In this document: positions 25,051 to 34,543 of the stretch, piece after piece
How the letters are laid out: every line of letters begins with the position of its first letter
Position numbering within the stretch: position 1 is the first letter of the stretch
Origin: an uncultured Caldilineaceae bacterium
Lineage (GTDB): Bacteria; Chloroflexota; Anaerolineae; Caldilineales; Caldilineaceae
Direction: 5' to 3'
Length of the DNA: 64,000 bases
NCBI GenBank assembly: GCA_958295915.1
Contig: OY282381.1
Coordinates: 1,014,722 to 1,078,721 of the forward strand
Made by a program: the position numbers and the translations under genes
The notes under the pieces: generated by a model
Seen by the model: the letters and a program-made list of their open reading frames with translations, nothing else
What the model was told of the DNA's origin: nothing
Databases searched by the model: none

Positions 25051-26085
25051 ATGCGCGTTTCGGTTATTGCTACAGTTTATAATGAGGGCGAAAGCATCCG
25101 CTGGCTGCTCGACTCTCTTGCGAATCAAACCCGTCGCCCTGACGAGATTGTCATCTGTGACGGCGGCAGCCAGGACGAAACGATCTCTATCCTGCACGCA
25201 TACAGCGACAGAGTGCCGGGGTTGCAAATTATCACAGCGCCGGGCGCGAACATCAGTCAGGGGCGCAACACAGCGATTGCGGCGGCGGCCGGGCCGGTTA
25301 TTGCGACAACTGACGCCGGCGTGCGGCTAGACGCCCACTGGCTGGAGCGGCTCGTAGCTCCGTTCGAGGCCTGCGAACAGGGCGCCTTGCCGGCAGACGC
25401 AACCGCGGTGGCCGGCTTCTTTTTGCCAGATGCGGCAGGCCCATTTCAAATAGCCATGGCGGCGACGGTTCTGCCTCTGACGCAGGAGATCGTCCCGGCG
25501 AAGTTCCTGCCCAGCAGCCGATCTATGGCTTTTCGCAAAGATTTGTGGCAGCGGGCTGGAGGCTACCCGGAATGGATCGACTACTGTGAAGATCTCATAT
25601 TTGATCTGCGAATCCAATCTGTGACCGAGAAAAGAGAAGCAACGTTCGTCTGGGCGCCAGATGCAGTCGCTTACTTTCGTCCCCGCACGTCTTTGAGAGC
25701 GTATTGGCAGCAGTATTTCCGTTATGCCAGAGGGGATGGGAAAGCAGACCTGTGGCGCAAACGGCACGCCATCCGCTACGCCACATATCTGCTCTTGATC
25801 CCCGCGTTGGTGGGCCACGGGCTGTGGGGGCAGAGTGCCCGCTGGTTAGGGTGGCTTGGATTCCTGATGGGTGGTATCGCCTATTGCGTACAGCCCTGGC
25901 AGCGTCTGAGGTCGTTGGGCAAAGGCATGTCCCGCGGGGCATGGCTGTGGTCTGCCCTTCTAGTGCCTGTGATTCGGCTGGTGGGAGATGGGGCGAAGAT
26001 GGCAGGCTATCCGTTTGGATTGGCCTGGCGCCGGCGCAACCGACACAGGGCGGAGATCCATTGGCGGAACACCAGTGGCCAGTAG
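25051..26085 (+). CDS. Glycosyltransferase family 2, membrane associated
   Basis: GT-A fold at the start: VSVIATVYNEGESIRWLLDS, EIVICDGGSQDETISIL, ANISQGRNTAIAAAAGPVIA and TTDAGVRLD (DxD-like). Membrane helices follow at about 245-320. It probably transfers a sugar from a nucleotide donor to a lipid or envelope glycan. ATG 25051 lacks a clear Shine-Dalgarno. The protein ends TSGQ with its stop in Rep-F, just like the SDR at 16659. Confidence 0.9.
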   Translation: MRVSVIATVYNEGESIRWLLDSLANQTRRPDEIVICDGGSQDETISILHAYSDRVPGLQIITAPGANISQGRNTAIAAAAGPVIATTDAGVRLDAHWLERLVAPFEACEQGALPADATAVAGFFLPDAAGPFQIAMAATVLPLTQEIVPAKFLPSSRSMAFRKDLWQRAGGYPEWIDYCEDLIFDLRIQSVTEKREATFVWAPDAVAYFRPRTSLRAYWQQYFRYARGDGKADLWRKRHAIRYATYLLLIPALVGHGLWGQSARWLGWLGFLMGGIAYCVQPWQRLRSLGKGMSRGAWLWSALLVPVIRLVGDGAKMAGYPFGLAWRRRNRHRAEIHWRNTSGQ

Positions 26086-26152
26086 GGGCAATTCGAGCTT
26101 CGCGCTCAGCCCGAACCTTGTGGTTGCCCAGTGATGAGTGGTCAGTACAGAC
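26073..26152 (+). repeat. Rep-F/GGGGCAA compound element
   Basis: ACCAGTGGCCAGTAGGGGCA, then CTTCGCGCTCAGCCCGAACC, TTGTGGTTGCCC and CAGTGATGAGTGGTCAGTAC. GGGGCAA and TTGCCC form an inverted pair. The TAG is the stop codon of the GT2 gene. The segment CGCGCTCAGCCCGAACC also occurs at 9358-9374 in mfd. Confidence 0.7.
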
Positions 26153-26204
26153 CACAGACTACAAGAGTTGAGAGTTTAGCTGGTTTATAGAAACGGATCC
26201 ACCT

Positions 26205-26723
26205 ATGTCACTGCTCATTGATGGTCATAATCTAATCGGCTCAGGCGTTTTCGAAGATATCAGCCTGCAGGACGAAGACGACGAAGATCGCCTCGTGAGC
26301 CGCCTGCGCGTGTGGAGAAGCAGCTACCACGGGGAGGTAACGGTTATTTTCGATCACGGCATCACCGGCGGCACTTCCCAGGCGTTGAGCGGCGGCGGCG
26401 TAAAGGTGATCTTTGCCCGCAATCCACAGGAAGCCGACGACTTGATCCGGCGACGCATCCAGCAGCGCAGACAAGGGCTGACCGTCGTCACAAACGACTG
26501 GACCTTGCGTCAGGAAGCGAAGCGGCACGAAGTGGACATATGGCGCGCAGATGAATTTGTCCGGCGGATGCGAACCCCGAATGCGCCATCAGACAGCGTG
26601 CCGGTGGAAAAGGGCGCAGAGGCCCATGTGCACCTATCCGACCAGGAGATATCGGAGTGGATAGATCTTTTCGGCCCGTCACCAAAGAACAATAAACATA
26701 GAAATATCCAGGATCGACCATGA
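26205..26723 (+). CDS. NYN-domain RNase (YacP/Rae1-like)
   Basis: This is a 172-residue protein with the PIN-like NYN fold: LLIDGHNLIGSG (first catalytic Asp), VTVIFDHGI, NPQEADDLIRRRIQ and LTVVTNDWTLR (acidic metal ligands). Bacillus Rae1/YacP cuts mRNA in translating ribosomes. The C-terminus is short and polar. ATG 26205 begins MSLLIDGHNL directly, as in the family. Confidence 0.87.
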   Translation: MSLLIDGHNLIGSGVFEDISLQDEDDEDRLVSRLRVWRSSYHGEVTVIFDHGITGGTSQALSGGGVKVIFARNPQEADDLIRRRIQQRRQGLTVVTNDWTLRQEAKRHEVDIWRADEFVRRMRTPNAPSDSVPVEKGAEAHVHLSDQEISEWIDLFGPSPKNNKHRNIQDRP

Positions 26724-26826
26724 TTTGACCACTGATTCATCTGATTACCATGATAATGGCGATAACGGCAGTTCATCATCCACCTCAAATAAATCAAGGA
26801 TCAGAATCACAGTCTGAAGAACGCTC

Positions 26827-27318
26827 ATGCCTCAGAAACAGGCCCGACGAGAAGTGCAAGCCCGGCTTGTAGAGACAACACCCAGGGCGAATGGATGGGA
26901 ATACTGGATTCTGGCCGCGCCAACAATCCTTTTTTTCGGCTGGCTGTGGGTGGATCTATTCGGCCTCTTCAGCCCGATTCCTTGGCAGCCATTGGAGCTA
27001 CTGTTGGGCGCGCTTGCCTATATTCTGCTGATTCTTCTGCCGTTCGGATATGGCGCCCACCGTCTCGTTACCTCCTTCCCCAGGGTCTTCCAGCAGGCTG
27101 GCTGGACTGTGCGCCCCCTGGAGCCGATACGACCGGCTGAGTGGTATGCCGTCAAGTACGTTTTCACCGCACAAGAGCGGGCCGTCACCGACCGGCGGCG
27201 GATTTGGCTACGGGTAGCGCAAGGTTGGGTATACTTGGAAGTTGGCGCCATTCTTATCGGCTCTATGGCCATGGTTCCCCTTTTCTTCAGCGCCATTGAA
27301 TTCGGATTCGGACGTTGA
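26827..27318 (+). CDS. Small membrane protein, unknown
   Basis: 163 residues with hydrophobic segments at about 27-43 (YWILAAPTILFFGWLWVDLF), 58-80 (LLLGALAYILLILLPFGYGA) and 135-155 (VGAILIGSMAMVPLFFSAIE). A polar cytosolic-like part between them is rich in Arg and aromatic residues. I do not recognise the family. It lies between the NYN gene and an M20 peptidase on the same strand. Confidence 0.6.
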   Translation: MPQKQARREVQARLVETTPRANGWEYWILAAPTILFFGWLWVDLFGLFSPIPWQPLELLLGALAYILLILLPFGYGAHRLVTSFPRVFQQAGWTVRPLEPIRPAEWYAVKYVFTAQERAVTDRRRIWLRVAQGWVYLEVGAILIGSMAMVPLFFSAIEFGFGR

Positions 27319-27378
27319 TTCAGTCGGAGCGGGTCTTGTGTCCGCCCGTCAGTTCTCATCGCATCGCCGGAGCATGCC

Positions 27379-28536
27379 ATGAATCCCCAACGACTAATCA
27401 CCCACTACGCAAGCCAGCAGCCGGAAATTTTGGAGACGATCCGCAAGCTGGTGGTGGAAGAGACGCCGACAGACGATAAACAGCGTCTCGATGCCTTTGC
27501 GGCCAAGTTGGCCAACCGCTACCGAGCAGCCGGGCTGGACACTGAAATCATCGTCAATCCAGTCCGAGGCAACCATATCCGCGCCCGCGCCGCGCCCACG
27601 CGCGTAGCCGACGCCAACGCAGCGCCGGCCCTCATTCTCTGTCACTACGACACAGTCTGGCCAGTCGGCTCCCTGGACACCCATCCGTTTCGGGTCGATG
27701 AGCAGGGCTGGGCCTACGGTCCCGGCATCTTCGATATGCAATCGAGCCTGGCGCTGGTGGAATACGCGCTGCGGGGAGCGCAGACCTTGAACTTGCAGCT
27801 TCCCCGCCCGGTGACGGTGCTGGTAACATCCGATGAGGAGATCGGCAGTCCGACCTCGCGGCAGCTGATCGAAGAGGAGGCCCGGCGCGCAGCGTATGTG
27901 CTGGTGATGGAGCCGCCTCTGCCCGGCGGAGTGCTGAAGACGACCCGCAAAGGTGGCGAACATTTTACCCTGATGATCTCCGGCAAGGCCGCGCACGCAG
28001 GCATCGAGCCGGAAAAAGGCATCAGCGCTATTCAGGAGCTGGCTCACCAGATCCTGGCCCTCCACAGCCTGACAAATCTGGAGATCGGCACGACAGTCAA
28101 TGTAGGCGTTGTTAACGCCGGCACGCGACCGAATGTGATCGCGGCGCAGGCCGAAGCGCGAATCGACGTGCGCGCGTGGACCAAAGCGGAGATGGAGCGG
28201 GTGAGCGCGGCAATCCTTGCGCTCACGCCGGTAATGACTGGCACTGACGTGCAGGTGACAGGCGGTGAGCGCCGCCCGCCCCTGGAGAGGAGTGTCACAG
28301 GCGCGCTGTTCGAGCAGGCTCAGACCATCGGGCACACGCTAGGGCTGGACCTGCAGGAGGGCGCAGCCGGTGGCGGCAGCGACGGCAACTTGACCGGCGC
28401 ATTGGGCGTTCCCACCCTCGATGGCCTGGGGACGCCGGGCCACGGCGCGCATGCAGATCATGAGCATATCGAAGTAGATCAGATCGGCGGACGCGTGGCT
28501 CTGTTGACCGCGCTGCTCATGAAGCTTATACCGTAA
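27379..28536 (+). CDS. M20 family metallopeptidase (carboxypeptidase G2-like)
   Basis: A di-zinc peptidase: ILCHYDTVWPVGS (His and Asp ligands), GPGIFDMQSSLALVEYAL (bridging Asp), TSDEEIGSPTSR (catalytic Glu-Glu) and a C-terminal GHGAHADHEHIEV histidine ligand. The lid domain (about 190-305) starts GGEHFTLMISGKAAHAGIEP. Likely a cytoplasmic dipeptidase or N-acyl-amino-acid hydrolase. ATG 27379. A patch of broken genes follows. Confidence 0.92.
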   Translation: MNPQRLITHYASQQPEILETIRKLVVEETPTDDKQRLDAFAAKLANRYRAAGLDTEIIVNPVRGNHIRARAAPTRVADANAAPALILCHYDTVWPVGSLDTHPFRVDEQGWAYGPGIFDMQSSLALVEYALRGAQTLNLQLPRPVTVLVTSDEEIGSPTSRQLIEEEARRAAYVLVMEPPLPGGVLKTTRKGGEHFTLMISGKAAHAGIEPEKGISAIQELAHQILALHSLTNLEIGTTVNVGVVNAGTRPNVIAAQAEARIDVRAWTKAEMERVSAAILALTPVMTGTDVQVTGGERRPPLERSVTGALFEQAQTIGHTLGLDLQEGAAGGGSDGNLTGALGVPTLDGLGTPGHGAHADHEHIEVDQIGGRVALLTALLMKLIP

Positions 28537-28577
28537 AAAACTGTGTCCCGCTTTACTTCGCCAGAGATTGCATACTG

Positions 28578-28737
28578 ATGGACTTCAATCACTATTTCAA
28601 GAACGATGAACTCTACGCGGCACTGAAGAGCTGGGCAGAAAATATCCACAGTTGACGAATATATCCGCATTGGGAAAGAGCCACGAAGGGAAGCCGATCC
28701 CTCTGCTGACGCTGACTAATAAAGAGACCGGCGCGGG
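28578..28737 (+). pseudogene. M14 zinc carboxypeptidase, N-terminal remnant
   Basis: ATG 28578 starts MDFNHYFKNDELYAALKSWA, the usual beginning of an M14 family peptidase. After AEN the frame is lost, and the next frame continues LTNISALGKSHEGKPIPLLT, LTNKETGAG. One missing base near 28645 explains this. The homology then stops at about 28737, before the HxxE zinc motif, where the next remnant begins. Confidence 0.75.
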
Positions 28738-29110
28738 CGGTGGGCGCCCTTTTTCTGGCCGAGCGCACTGCCCGCCCGCGCCGTCGGCTGATTCACATGG
28801 CCACGCGGATGGCCCAGAGAGATATCGGCGCGCGGATTGCGCCGAGTTCCCCAGATGAGGTGGGGCAGCTCATACGAGCCTTCAATCGCATGGCAGACCG
28901 GCTGGAGACGCAGGTCACTTCGGTCACTCGAGAGCGAGCACGGCTGACCTCCGTGCTGGCCAATCTGGTAGACGGCGTTTTCATTCTCGACAACGAGGGG
29001 CGGGTACGCCTCTGCAATCTGGTCGCTGCTCGGATGGTGGGCATCGAAATGCAGAAGAGTTCCACCGCCCCTGCCCAGGCGGTGATGCCCCCTCGGCAAG
29101 AGGTCGGACG
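28738..29110 (+). pseudogene. Sensor histidine kinase remnant (HAMP and PAS)
   Basis: The frame encodes the end of a membrane segment (VGALFLAERTARPRRRLIHM), a HAMP domain (MAQRDIGARIAPSSPDEVGQ) and a PAS start (RLTSVLANLVDGVFILDNEG). No periplasmic part, histidine-kinase core or proper start is present. The upstream side is fused to the M14 fragment and the downstream side to RHS-derived DNA, so it is an internal scrap of a kinase gene. Confidence 0.75.
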
Positions 29111-29159
29111 GCGCAACCTCCCCTTGAGGGCTGAGCGCACCCCAGGTTTTGCGCATGGA

Positions 29160-29705
29160 GTTTATTGATTGGTGGATGCGGTTCGCCTATTCTTACCCCC
29201 TCAGACGTTACTTCCTGCGTACCATGTACGAATTCTCTAACGGTCTTTCCTGTGTCGGCGTCAATCCAGATCCGGAAACGTGACGAACCTTCACCTTCTC
29301 GCGCGGAATTGCTGGAAAAGTCACGATTGTCACCCTCGAAATAAACCACACCGGGTATTCCGGTTGACATTGCTGTCGGAATGAATCCTGCAACACAAAT
29401 GATGTTGAGAAAGGCATATCGTCCATATGGTGTTGGGCAGTGCCCGCTGGAGTCTGTGTACATAAGCGGATTGGCCCGGGCATAGAGGAAGCGGTTGTAG
29501 TCGATGACCAGCCCCGCATCGGGCACCATCGTATCCGGCGAGATGAACGTGCCCAGCGAGGGGTCGTAGTAGCGCACTTCGCCGCCGACCACAGCGCCTA
29601 TCGGCCGGTGCAACGATGCCCGGCAGATAGGAGAGCGTGCCGCCGCGCTTGACGGCAATGCGCTGACCGTTGAAGCTATAGTAGCGGATGAGGGTCGTCG
29701 AATGA
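29160..29705 (-). pseudogene. RHS-repeat protein remnant
   Basis: The minus strand reads LIRYYSFNGQRIAVKRGGTL (29620-29690), then in another frame GGEVRYYDPSLGTFISPDTM and NRFLYARANPLMYTDSSGHC, the RHS core end. The roughly 50 residues that normally separate these parts are missing. A tip follows (GVVYFEGDNRDFSS, RIWIDADTGKTVREFVHG), perhaps a DUF3238-like domain, at low confidence. The frame then runs antisense through the kinase scrap to 28981. Most of the RHS shell is absent. Confidence 0.75.
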
Positions 29706-29725
29706 GATAAGCCGCTATTGGATCG

Positions 29726-30382
29726 TCAGAATTTCAGAAATCGCGTGATTGGAAGCACATTTAGTGGCCGCGTATTACTGACATTTATTTCATACTCAGT
29801 TAACGGTGTGAAGAGCGTATTCCGAATTTTGTGCTTTCTGAAGAGCCTGTACACCCTGTCCACGATAACGCGTTTTCCCATACCTACCCAGAACATGTCG
29901 CTCCCATCCCATTGGCTCTCGTCAAAGTAGAGCCCTTTGTATATCTGATATCCCTCCGCTCCGGGGAATCGCGGTGGTTTGTCAATCACAGCGCTGCGGC
30001 TATAGTCTGGCTCACACACGGTGCCAGTGATAGCGAAGCCATGGTAATCGGGCAGGAAGGCTCCCTGGCGGTCATAGACTTCGACCGCATAGGTAGACCA
30101 CCCCGTGATTTCGTTCTCTTCCAGTAAACGAATGAGTCGCCCGGAAACGCAGAACAGCAACGGGTCTTGAGACCGTAGGACATCGGTAGCGTGCCCTCCA
30201 GAAGCGGCATCGAACTGTATCGGTTCATCGAATACAAACTTGCCCTGCGCCAGCAAATGGCTTCTGGCTCCCGGCAATGCTCCAATAGGGAGCCGGTCAC
30301 GAAGGCGAAAGGGACGGGTGGCAAATGGATCGCTAAGCCTGTAGAGCTTGCTGTACTCCACGGATATCGGAGAGGACATCAT
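29726..30382 (-). CDS. Immunity-like protein associated with the RHS remnant
   Basis: ATG 30382 after AAAGGAGTAAGAAC gives a 218-residue product starting MMSSPISVEYSKLYRLSDP. It contains YKGLYFDESQWDGSDMFW and RLFRKHKIRNTLFTPLTEYE, a pattern I associate with DUF1629/Imm11-type immunity proteins; this assignment is tentative. It lies 21 nt upstream of the RHS remnant on the same strand, an order seen where displaced RHS tips follow older toxin-immunity pairs. A broken relative of its C-terminus lies at 43159-43257. Confidence 0.6.
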   Translation of the reverse strand: MMSSPISVEYSKLYRLSDPFATRPFRLRDRLPIGALPGARSHLLAQGKFVFDEPIQFDAASGGHATDVLRSQDPLLFCVSGRLIRLLEENEITGWSTYAVEVYDRQGAFLPDYHGFAITGTVCEPDYSRSAVIDKPPRFPGAEGYQIYKGLYFDESQWDGSDMFWVGMGKRVIVDRVYRLFRKHKIRNTLFTPLTEYEINVSNTRPLNVLPITRFLKF

Positions 30383-30599
30383 GTTCTTACTCCTTTGTGC
30401 GTCTGCCTTGCGCATTCAGGATGCCTGAAGAGCATGGCTTTGCCTTGCCAACGAATCACACCCGTTGCGAATAGGATAGGCCAGAAGGATGCGAGAGTCA
30501 ATCGATACTGGATTCGGCAAGCTGGGTACGCGTTACGCAACCGAATGTCCCCTAATCTGGGACGCAACCGAGCGCGCGTCCAACACTTCAGCGGCGCCG

Positions 30600-31808
30600 T
30601 CACATCGCCATTGCTTCTCGCATCGCCGCCACAGCCGGCTCTTCGATATCTCGGATGCGCAGAACGCGCTCGGCGATCTGCTCCAAGTGAGCAGTTGTCT
30701 CTGCGTCCGAGAGAGGGAAGTCGGCTTCCATCTGCCGGCGAATCGCAATCAGACGCTCGGCGTTGGCCTGGCCCTCTGCCGCGGCGGCGTTGCCTCGCTC
30801 CAAAAAGAGCCGTTGATTGTCCAGCATCCGCTGCCGCGCCTCGGCCCAGATCGGCACGCTGTCCGGCAACAGCGTCCGCCCCAGATCGTCCCAGGCCTGG
30901 GCGCTGAGCCGAAACTGGGCGGCAGCCTCCCGCAAGACCGGCTTCTCCAGGATGACGGCAGCCTCGTCCAGAAAGTTGGCGTACAGATCCCGCTCTGCGT
31001 AGCCTTCCTTGCCGAATGTATTGATATCGCTGAAGACCGATTCCAACCCGGCGTACATCTTGCGGCCCCGTGGGAACTCTTTGGCCCAACTGCCTTTCAT
31101 CTGCGGTCGTCTCAGCGCATCGGCCCAGCGTTGATAGGCCGCAAAGCCAAAGTTGTGGCGCGCCCCTTTAGGCGGCTTTTCCGTGTATAGCTTGATGCAG
31201 TCCCCAATGCCCATTTGCACAGCTGCCGGCAGTTTCTCAGGGTCCGGCATATCCAGCGTCAGGATGCGGTGTTTGGTCTTCTTTATCCGTGCCCTTGCCA
31301 CGGCCAGCTCCCCGGTGGAGGCGATCAGGGGCACCCGTGCCCTGTCCGCAATCGAGACCTGATCGGCCTCTTCGTCGTAGCCAAAAACGAGTACCGGGAG
31401 CATATGCCAGATGTCCCATTCGTATGGTTGCGGATCGTATGGCAGGCTGAACGCATCGACCCAGGTGATGGCGGGCGTGCCGTCGTCCAGCGCATCGACG
31501 AGGTTCCTGACAGCCTTGTCCGCGCTGGCTGTCTGGCGCACCTCCTGCACCGCGCCGAGCCGCTGAAGCATCGTCTCCATTGGGTCGAATGTATTGCGGG
31601 TGAGTATGCGGGCGTGGGGGTCGTAGCCTTTGTAGGCGAAGACAAAATAACCCATCACCGCGCCGCCGCTGACGCCCATCAGTAGGGCTTCTGTATAGGG
31701 CGCCCCCGTATGGGGCGCCTTCACGCCGCGGAAATCGTAGTAGTTGCGGACAGTGCCCGTCTCCCAGTGGATCCCTTCGAACTGTTGGTAGTTCTGTAGC
31801 GTTGGCAT
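30600..31808 (-). CDS. BtrH-like N-terminal domain protein with DUF4872
   Basis: ATG 31808 (AAGGAGAGCAGAA upstream) gives MPTLQNYQQFEGIHWETGTV, then HTGAPYTEALLMGVSGGAVM, the BtrH N-terminal fold (papain-like, peptidase C39-related). The C-terminal half (about 200-400) fits DUF4872 (ARHNFGFAAYQRWADALRRP). BtrH itself is an acyltransferase of butirosin synthesis; the role of these two-domain proteins is not known to me. The expected catalytic Cys is not evident near the start (GIHWETG), so the catalytic state is unclear. Confidence 0.8.
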   Translation of the reverse strand: MPTLQNYQQFEGIHWETGTVRNYYDFRGVKAPHTGAPYTEALLMGVSGGAVMGYFVFAYKGYDPHARILTRNTFDPMETMLQRLGAVQEVRQTASADKAVRNLVDALDDGTPAITWVDAFSLPYDPQPYEWDIWHMLPVLVFGYDEEADQVSIADRARVPLIASTGELAVARARIKKTKHRILTLDMPDPEKLPAAVQMGIGDCIKLYTEKPPKGARHNFGFAAYQRWADALRRPQMKGSWAKEFPRGRKMYAGLESVFSDINTFGKEGYAERDLYANFLDEAAVILEKPVLREAAAQFRLSAQAWDDLGRTLLPDSVPIWAEARQRMLDNQRLFLERGNAAAAEGQANAERLIAIRRQMEADFPLSDAETTAHLEQIAERVLRIRDIEEPAVAAMREAMAM

Positions 31809-31846
31809 TTCTGCTCTCCTTCTGCGTTCAGTGGATAAAGACACCC

Positions 31847-32415
31847 CTATCCTATACGATTTCGTGGCGTCGGTAGCGAAAGAGAGACATAGTCGCGCTC
31901 TGCGCGCGCGATGCGCCAGCGAGTGGCGTCGTTCGGGAAGCTGTTCCAGGCAATAACTGCCTGCGGGTAGATGGCAAACAGGCCGCCGTCGGGGTAGGGC
32001 TGCGCGTCGGGGCTGGATAAATTTCCACTGGGGCGGTAGGTCACATATTTGCGGGCAAACTCTTCATCCAGCTCCTGGAAGAATGAGCGATTCGGCCGGC
32101 TTATCTCTTCAAAATATCCTTCGATAATGACCACTTCGTTGCCGCTCTCCAGATGAACGACCGCCTGTGGATTGGCGCGCAGGTTGCGTATTTTGCGACC
32201 CGCGCCCTCAAAATAGAAGATGTCGTCCAGCCCGCGCCCCATACCGGCGCCGCGTGTGGACGCCCGTCGGCTCCGGCGCTGGCGACCCAATAGTTCAGCG
32301 CGTCGCGCATGCGGCTGTCGACGAACGCCCAGGACAGCAGGCCCTCTGCGCTCTCCGGCACGCCGTAGCCGGGCATGCGCGGACGGCTACGTTCGATACT
32401 ATAGCGCTTGGACAT
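31847..32415 (-). pseudogene. Pyridoxamine-phosphate-oxidase-like protein, frameshifted
   Basis: Two frames join into one flavin- or F420-binding split-barrel protein. From ATG 32415 (AAGGAGAAATCA upstream): AEGLLSWAFVDSRMRDALNY, then WVASAGADGRPHAAPVWGA. After a shift near 32235: LDDIFYFEGAGRKIRNLRAN, PQAVVHLESGNEVVIIEGYF. One extra G in GGGGCGCGGGCTGG is the likely cause. Genuine loss and sequencing error cannot be separated here. The complete protein would have about 188 residues. Confidence 0.82.
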
Positions 32416-32425
32416 TGATTTCTCC

Positions 32426-33604
32426 TTACGTGAGAGGCAACACGCGCGCCCCTGAACTCGGCGCGCTGATGTACACCTCCGGCCACAGGTTCATCGTTGT
32501 GGCATAGCTTTTTCGTATCGCCTGGCGCACATCCGCTTCTGAGCCAGCCCGTATCAGGGCCACTGCGCAGCCGCCAAAGCCGGCCCCGGTCAAGCGTGCG
32601 CCCAGGCAACCGGGATAGCTACGCATGGCCTCGACCATCACATCCAGCGCTCTGCTACTGACTTCGTAATCATCCCGCAAGCTGGTATGGCTGGCGTTCA
32701 TCAGTTGACCGACACGCTGCAATTCGTCTTGTTCGAAGGCTTCCACTGTAGCGTGCACCCGTTCGTTTTCGCTGATGACGTGACGGCAGCGCCGATAGAC
32801 GGTCTCCGGCAGCAGATTCTTGTAGGCTTCCAACTGCGCGCTGGTAACATCCCGCAAGGCGGTGATGCTCGGCAAAACAGCCTGGAGCCGGCGCACGCCG
32901 TCCTCACATTGGGCCCGGCGTTCATTGTAGGCGCTGCCGGCCAGGGAGCGACTGGCCTTTGTGTTGCCAATCACAAGAGTTGCGTCCGCCGGCAAGGGGA
33001 CGCGCCGATAGTTCAGCGAGCGGCAGTCGATCAGCAAAGCGTGGCCTTCCTCGCCCAGTGCGCTGATGAACTGGTCCATGATGCCGCAGTTGACGCCCAC
33101 GTACTCGTTCTCGGCCTTCTGGGCAGCCTGAGCCAGCTGCGGGCCGGACAGCGCGTGGATCTGATTGGCTGACGCCAGAAACGCCTTGGCAACGGCGATC
33201 TCCAGGGCTGCAGAGCTGCTTAACCCACTGCCCCGTGGCACATTGCCGCTGACGACCCCCTCGAACCCTTGCAGGCTAACCCCCGTCTCGGCCAGTGCCT
33301 GGCTTACCCCCTGCACATAATTGGGCCAGAGCTGATCGTCGTCCCATTGGAATGCGCCGATCTCGAAATCGGTCCAGGAATCGAACTCCAGCGCGTAGAT
33401 CTTCACCTGGCGATCGGAGCGGGGACGGAACAGCACGCGCACGTCCCGGTCCAGCGCAATGGGCAAAACGAAGCCGTCGTTGTAATCCGTATGTTCGCCG
33501 ATGAGGTTGACCCGCCCCGGCGCGATAGCCAGATGAGTCGGTGCGCCATCAAAGTTGGCTGTAAATTCATTGAAGATATCTTGGGTTCGTTTGTCGAGTT
33601 GCAT
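32426..33604 (-). CDS. galK: Galactokinase
   Basis: It phosphorylates galactose at C1 with ATP (Leloir pathway). The 392-residue GHMP kinase has the galactokinase signature [20 protein letters not shown] (about 29-48), the ATP loop [16 protein letters not shown] (about 118-133), [10 protein letters not shown] with the catalytic Asp (about 178), and the C-terminal motif [11 protein letters not shown]. galT and galE are not adjacent. The split-barrel pseudogene lies 10 nt downstream. Confidence 0.96.
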   Translation of the reverse strand: MQLDKRTQDIFNEFTANFDGAPTHLAIAPGRVNLIGEHTDYNDGFVLPIALDRDVRVLFRPRSDRQVKIYALEFDSWTDFEIGAFQWDDDQLWPNYVQGVSQALAETGVSLQGFEGVVSGNVPRGSGLSSSAALEIAVAKAFLASANQIHALSGPQLAQAAQKAENEYVGVNCGIMDQFISALGEEGHALLIDCRSLNYRRVPLPADATLVIGNTKASRSLAGSAYNERRAQCEDGVRRLQAVLPSITALRDVTSAQLEAYKNLLPETVYRRCRHVISENERVHATVEAFEQDELQRVGQLMNASHTSLRDDYEVSSRALDVMVEAMRSYPGCLGARLTGAGFGGCAVALIRAGSEADVRQAIRKSYATTMNLWPEVYISAPSSGARVLPLT

Positions 33605-33638
33605 GGCGCAGTGATGAGCGGTGTAAGGGCGAAAGATT

Positions 33639-34523
33639 CTACACGCCCGTTGATGGTGTTGTTTTGCGCGCCACTGTGGGGCGCGACTGGGAAACAGGGG
33701 TCAGGATCGCATACAAATTCAGATCGTTTTCTTTGCCGTCGGCAAAAAAAACGCGCAGGACAGACAGACTAGCGTCCGCCGCCAGTTGCCGGAGTTCGGT
33801 TTCATCGACCTGATGGACATAGCGGATCGCCTCGACGCCCTGCCGCCAGGGAAGCAGACCATCGCCTGGCTCCAGCGTGGCCGGATCGATGCCAACGGTC
33901 TGCGGGTCTATGAGTTTGGCCCGAAACCGTTCATAGCTGAGAAACTGCCAAAAGGAAAGAATCACATATTGGGCGCGCAGACGCTGGAAATCCCGCAGCA
34001 GGCGTAGCCTCAGATCATAGCCCGGCAGGTGCTGAATGGTTGCTGTGCAGAGCGTCACATCAAACCCAAAACTGTTGCAATGCGCCTCTGCTCGAGAGAG
34101 GCGCGGTAGCTGGGCTGGAAAAATTTGGCCATCGACCCTTGAGCCCTCGCCCCAACCTGTCTGCTCCCCGCTGGCGAGGGCCTCTACCCAGCCCGGATCC
34201 GCCAGGTCCGTCTGTATGAATCTGCTTTCGATTCCTGGAAGATCAACGACAGACTCCTGGGCTAGTCTGAGCAACCGCGCATTCCCGTCCACGCCTGTGT
34301 AGCGGGCAGTGATGCCCTGCTGCGCCAGCAGTCGGGCAAAGCGTCCATTGCCACAGCCGACATCCAAGACCGCCAGATCTTCTTTCGTCCCTGCCGCGAA
34401 ATAAGGTAGAATAGCGAGTAGTCCCGGTGTCCACCCTTGGCGGGTGGCGTCGAAGTGGAAAGCCACCCGCTGATAAAAACGGCGATTTACTCTCAGCAAC
34501 GCGTCCTGCGTTCGCGGGTCCAT
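33639..34523 (-). CDS. SAM-dependent methyltransferase with two repeat inserts
   Basis: A class I methyltransferase: motif [20 protein letters not shown] (about 52-70), [12 protein letters not shown] and [16 protein letters not shown]. The target is unknown. ATG 34523 ([10 protein letters not shown]) is preferred to the TTG at 34544; 20 nt separate it from the divergent elp3 start, so the two may be functionally linked. Residues 128-147 ([17 protein letters not shown]) include a Rep-C insert. The C-terminus ([15 protein letters not shown]) is read from Rep-A and resembles a segment of this genome's Mfd (SRPTVARN). Confidence 0.83.
   Translation of the reverse strand: MDPRTQDALLRVNRRFYQRVAFHFDATRQGWTPGLLAILPYFAAGTKEDLAVLDVGCGNGRFARLLAQQGITARYTGVDGNARLLRLAQESVVDLPGIESRFIQTDLADPGWVEALASGEQTGWGEGSRVDGQIFPAQLPRLSRAEAHCNSFGFDVTLCTATIQHLPGYDLRLRLLRDFQRLRAQYVILSFWQFLSYERFRAKLIDPQTVGIDPATLEPGDGLLPWRQGVEAIRYVHQVDETELRQLAADASLSVLRVFFADGKENDLNLYAILTPVSQSRPTVARKTTPSTGV
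33666..33685 (-). repeat. Rep-A copy at the methyltransferase 3' end
   Basis: GCGCGCCACTGTGGGGCGCG, one change from the Rep-A core. On the minus strand it encodes SRPTVAR, as the copy at 11631 does in Mfd. Confidence 0.85.
34082..34104 (-). repeat. Rep-C copy 1, in frame in the methyltransferase
   Basis: A 23-bp palindrome with arms GCGCCTCT and AGAGGCGC around a CTCGAG centre. Its reverse complement is identical, 23/23, to 45896-45918, and with the next three bases gives RLSRAEAH in both host proteins. Confidence 0.9.
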
Positions 34524-34543
34524 ATCAACTGCGCACCGAAACA

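Noticed and set aside
29797..29862. Similarity between this stretch and 43158-43208 first taken as an intergenic repeat family
   Set aside because: The match is coding in one frame (RKxKIRNxLFTPL), so it is better explained as a paralogous gene and its remnant.
31680..31720. GGCGCCCCATACGGGGGCGCC palindrome in the BtrH-like gene as another in-frame element
   Set aside because: The encoded KAPHTGAPYTEALL looks like native family sequence and no second copy was found.
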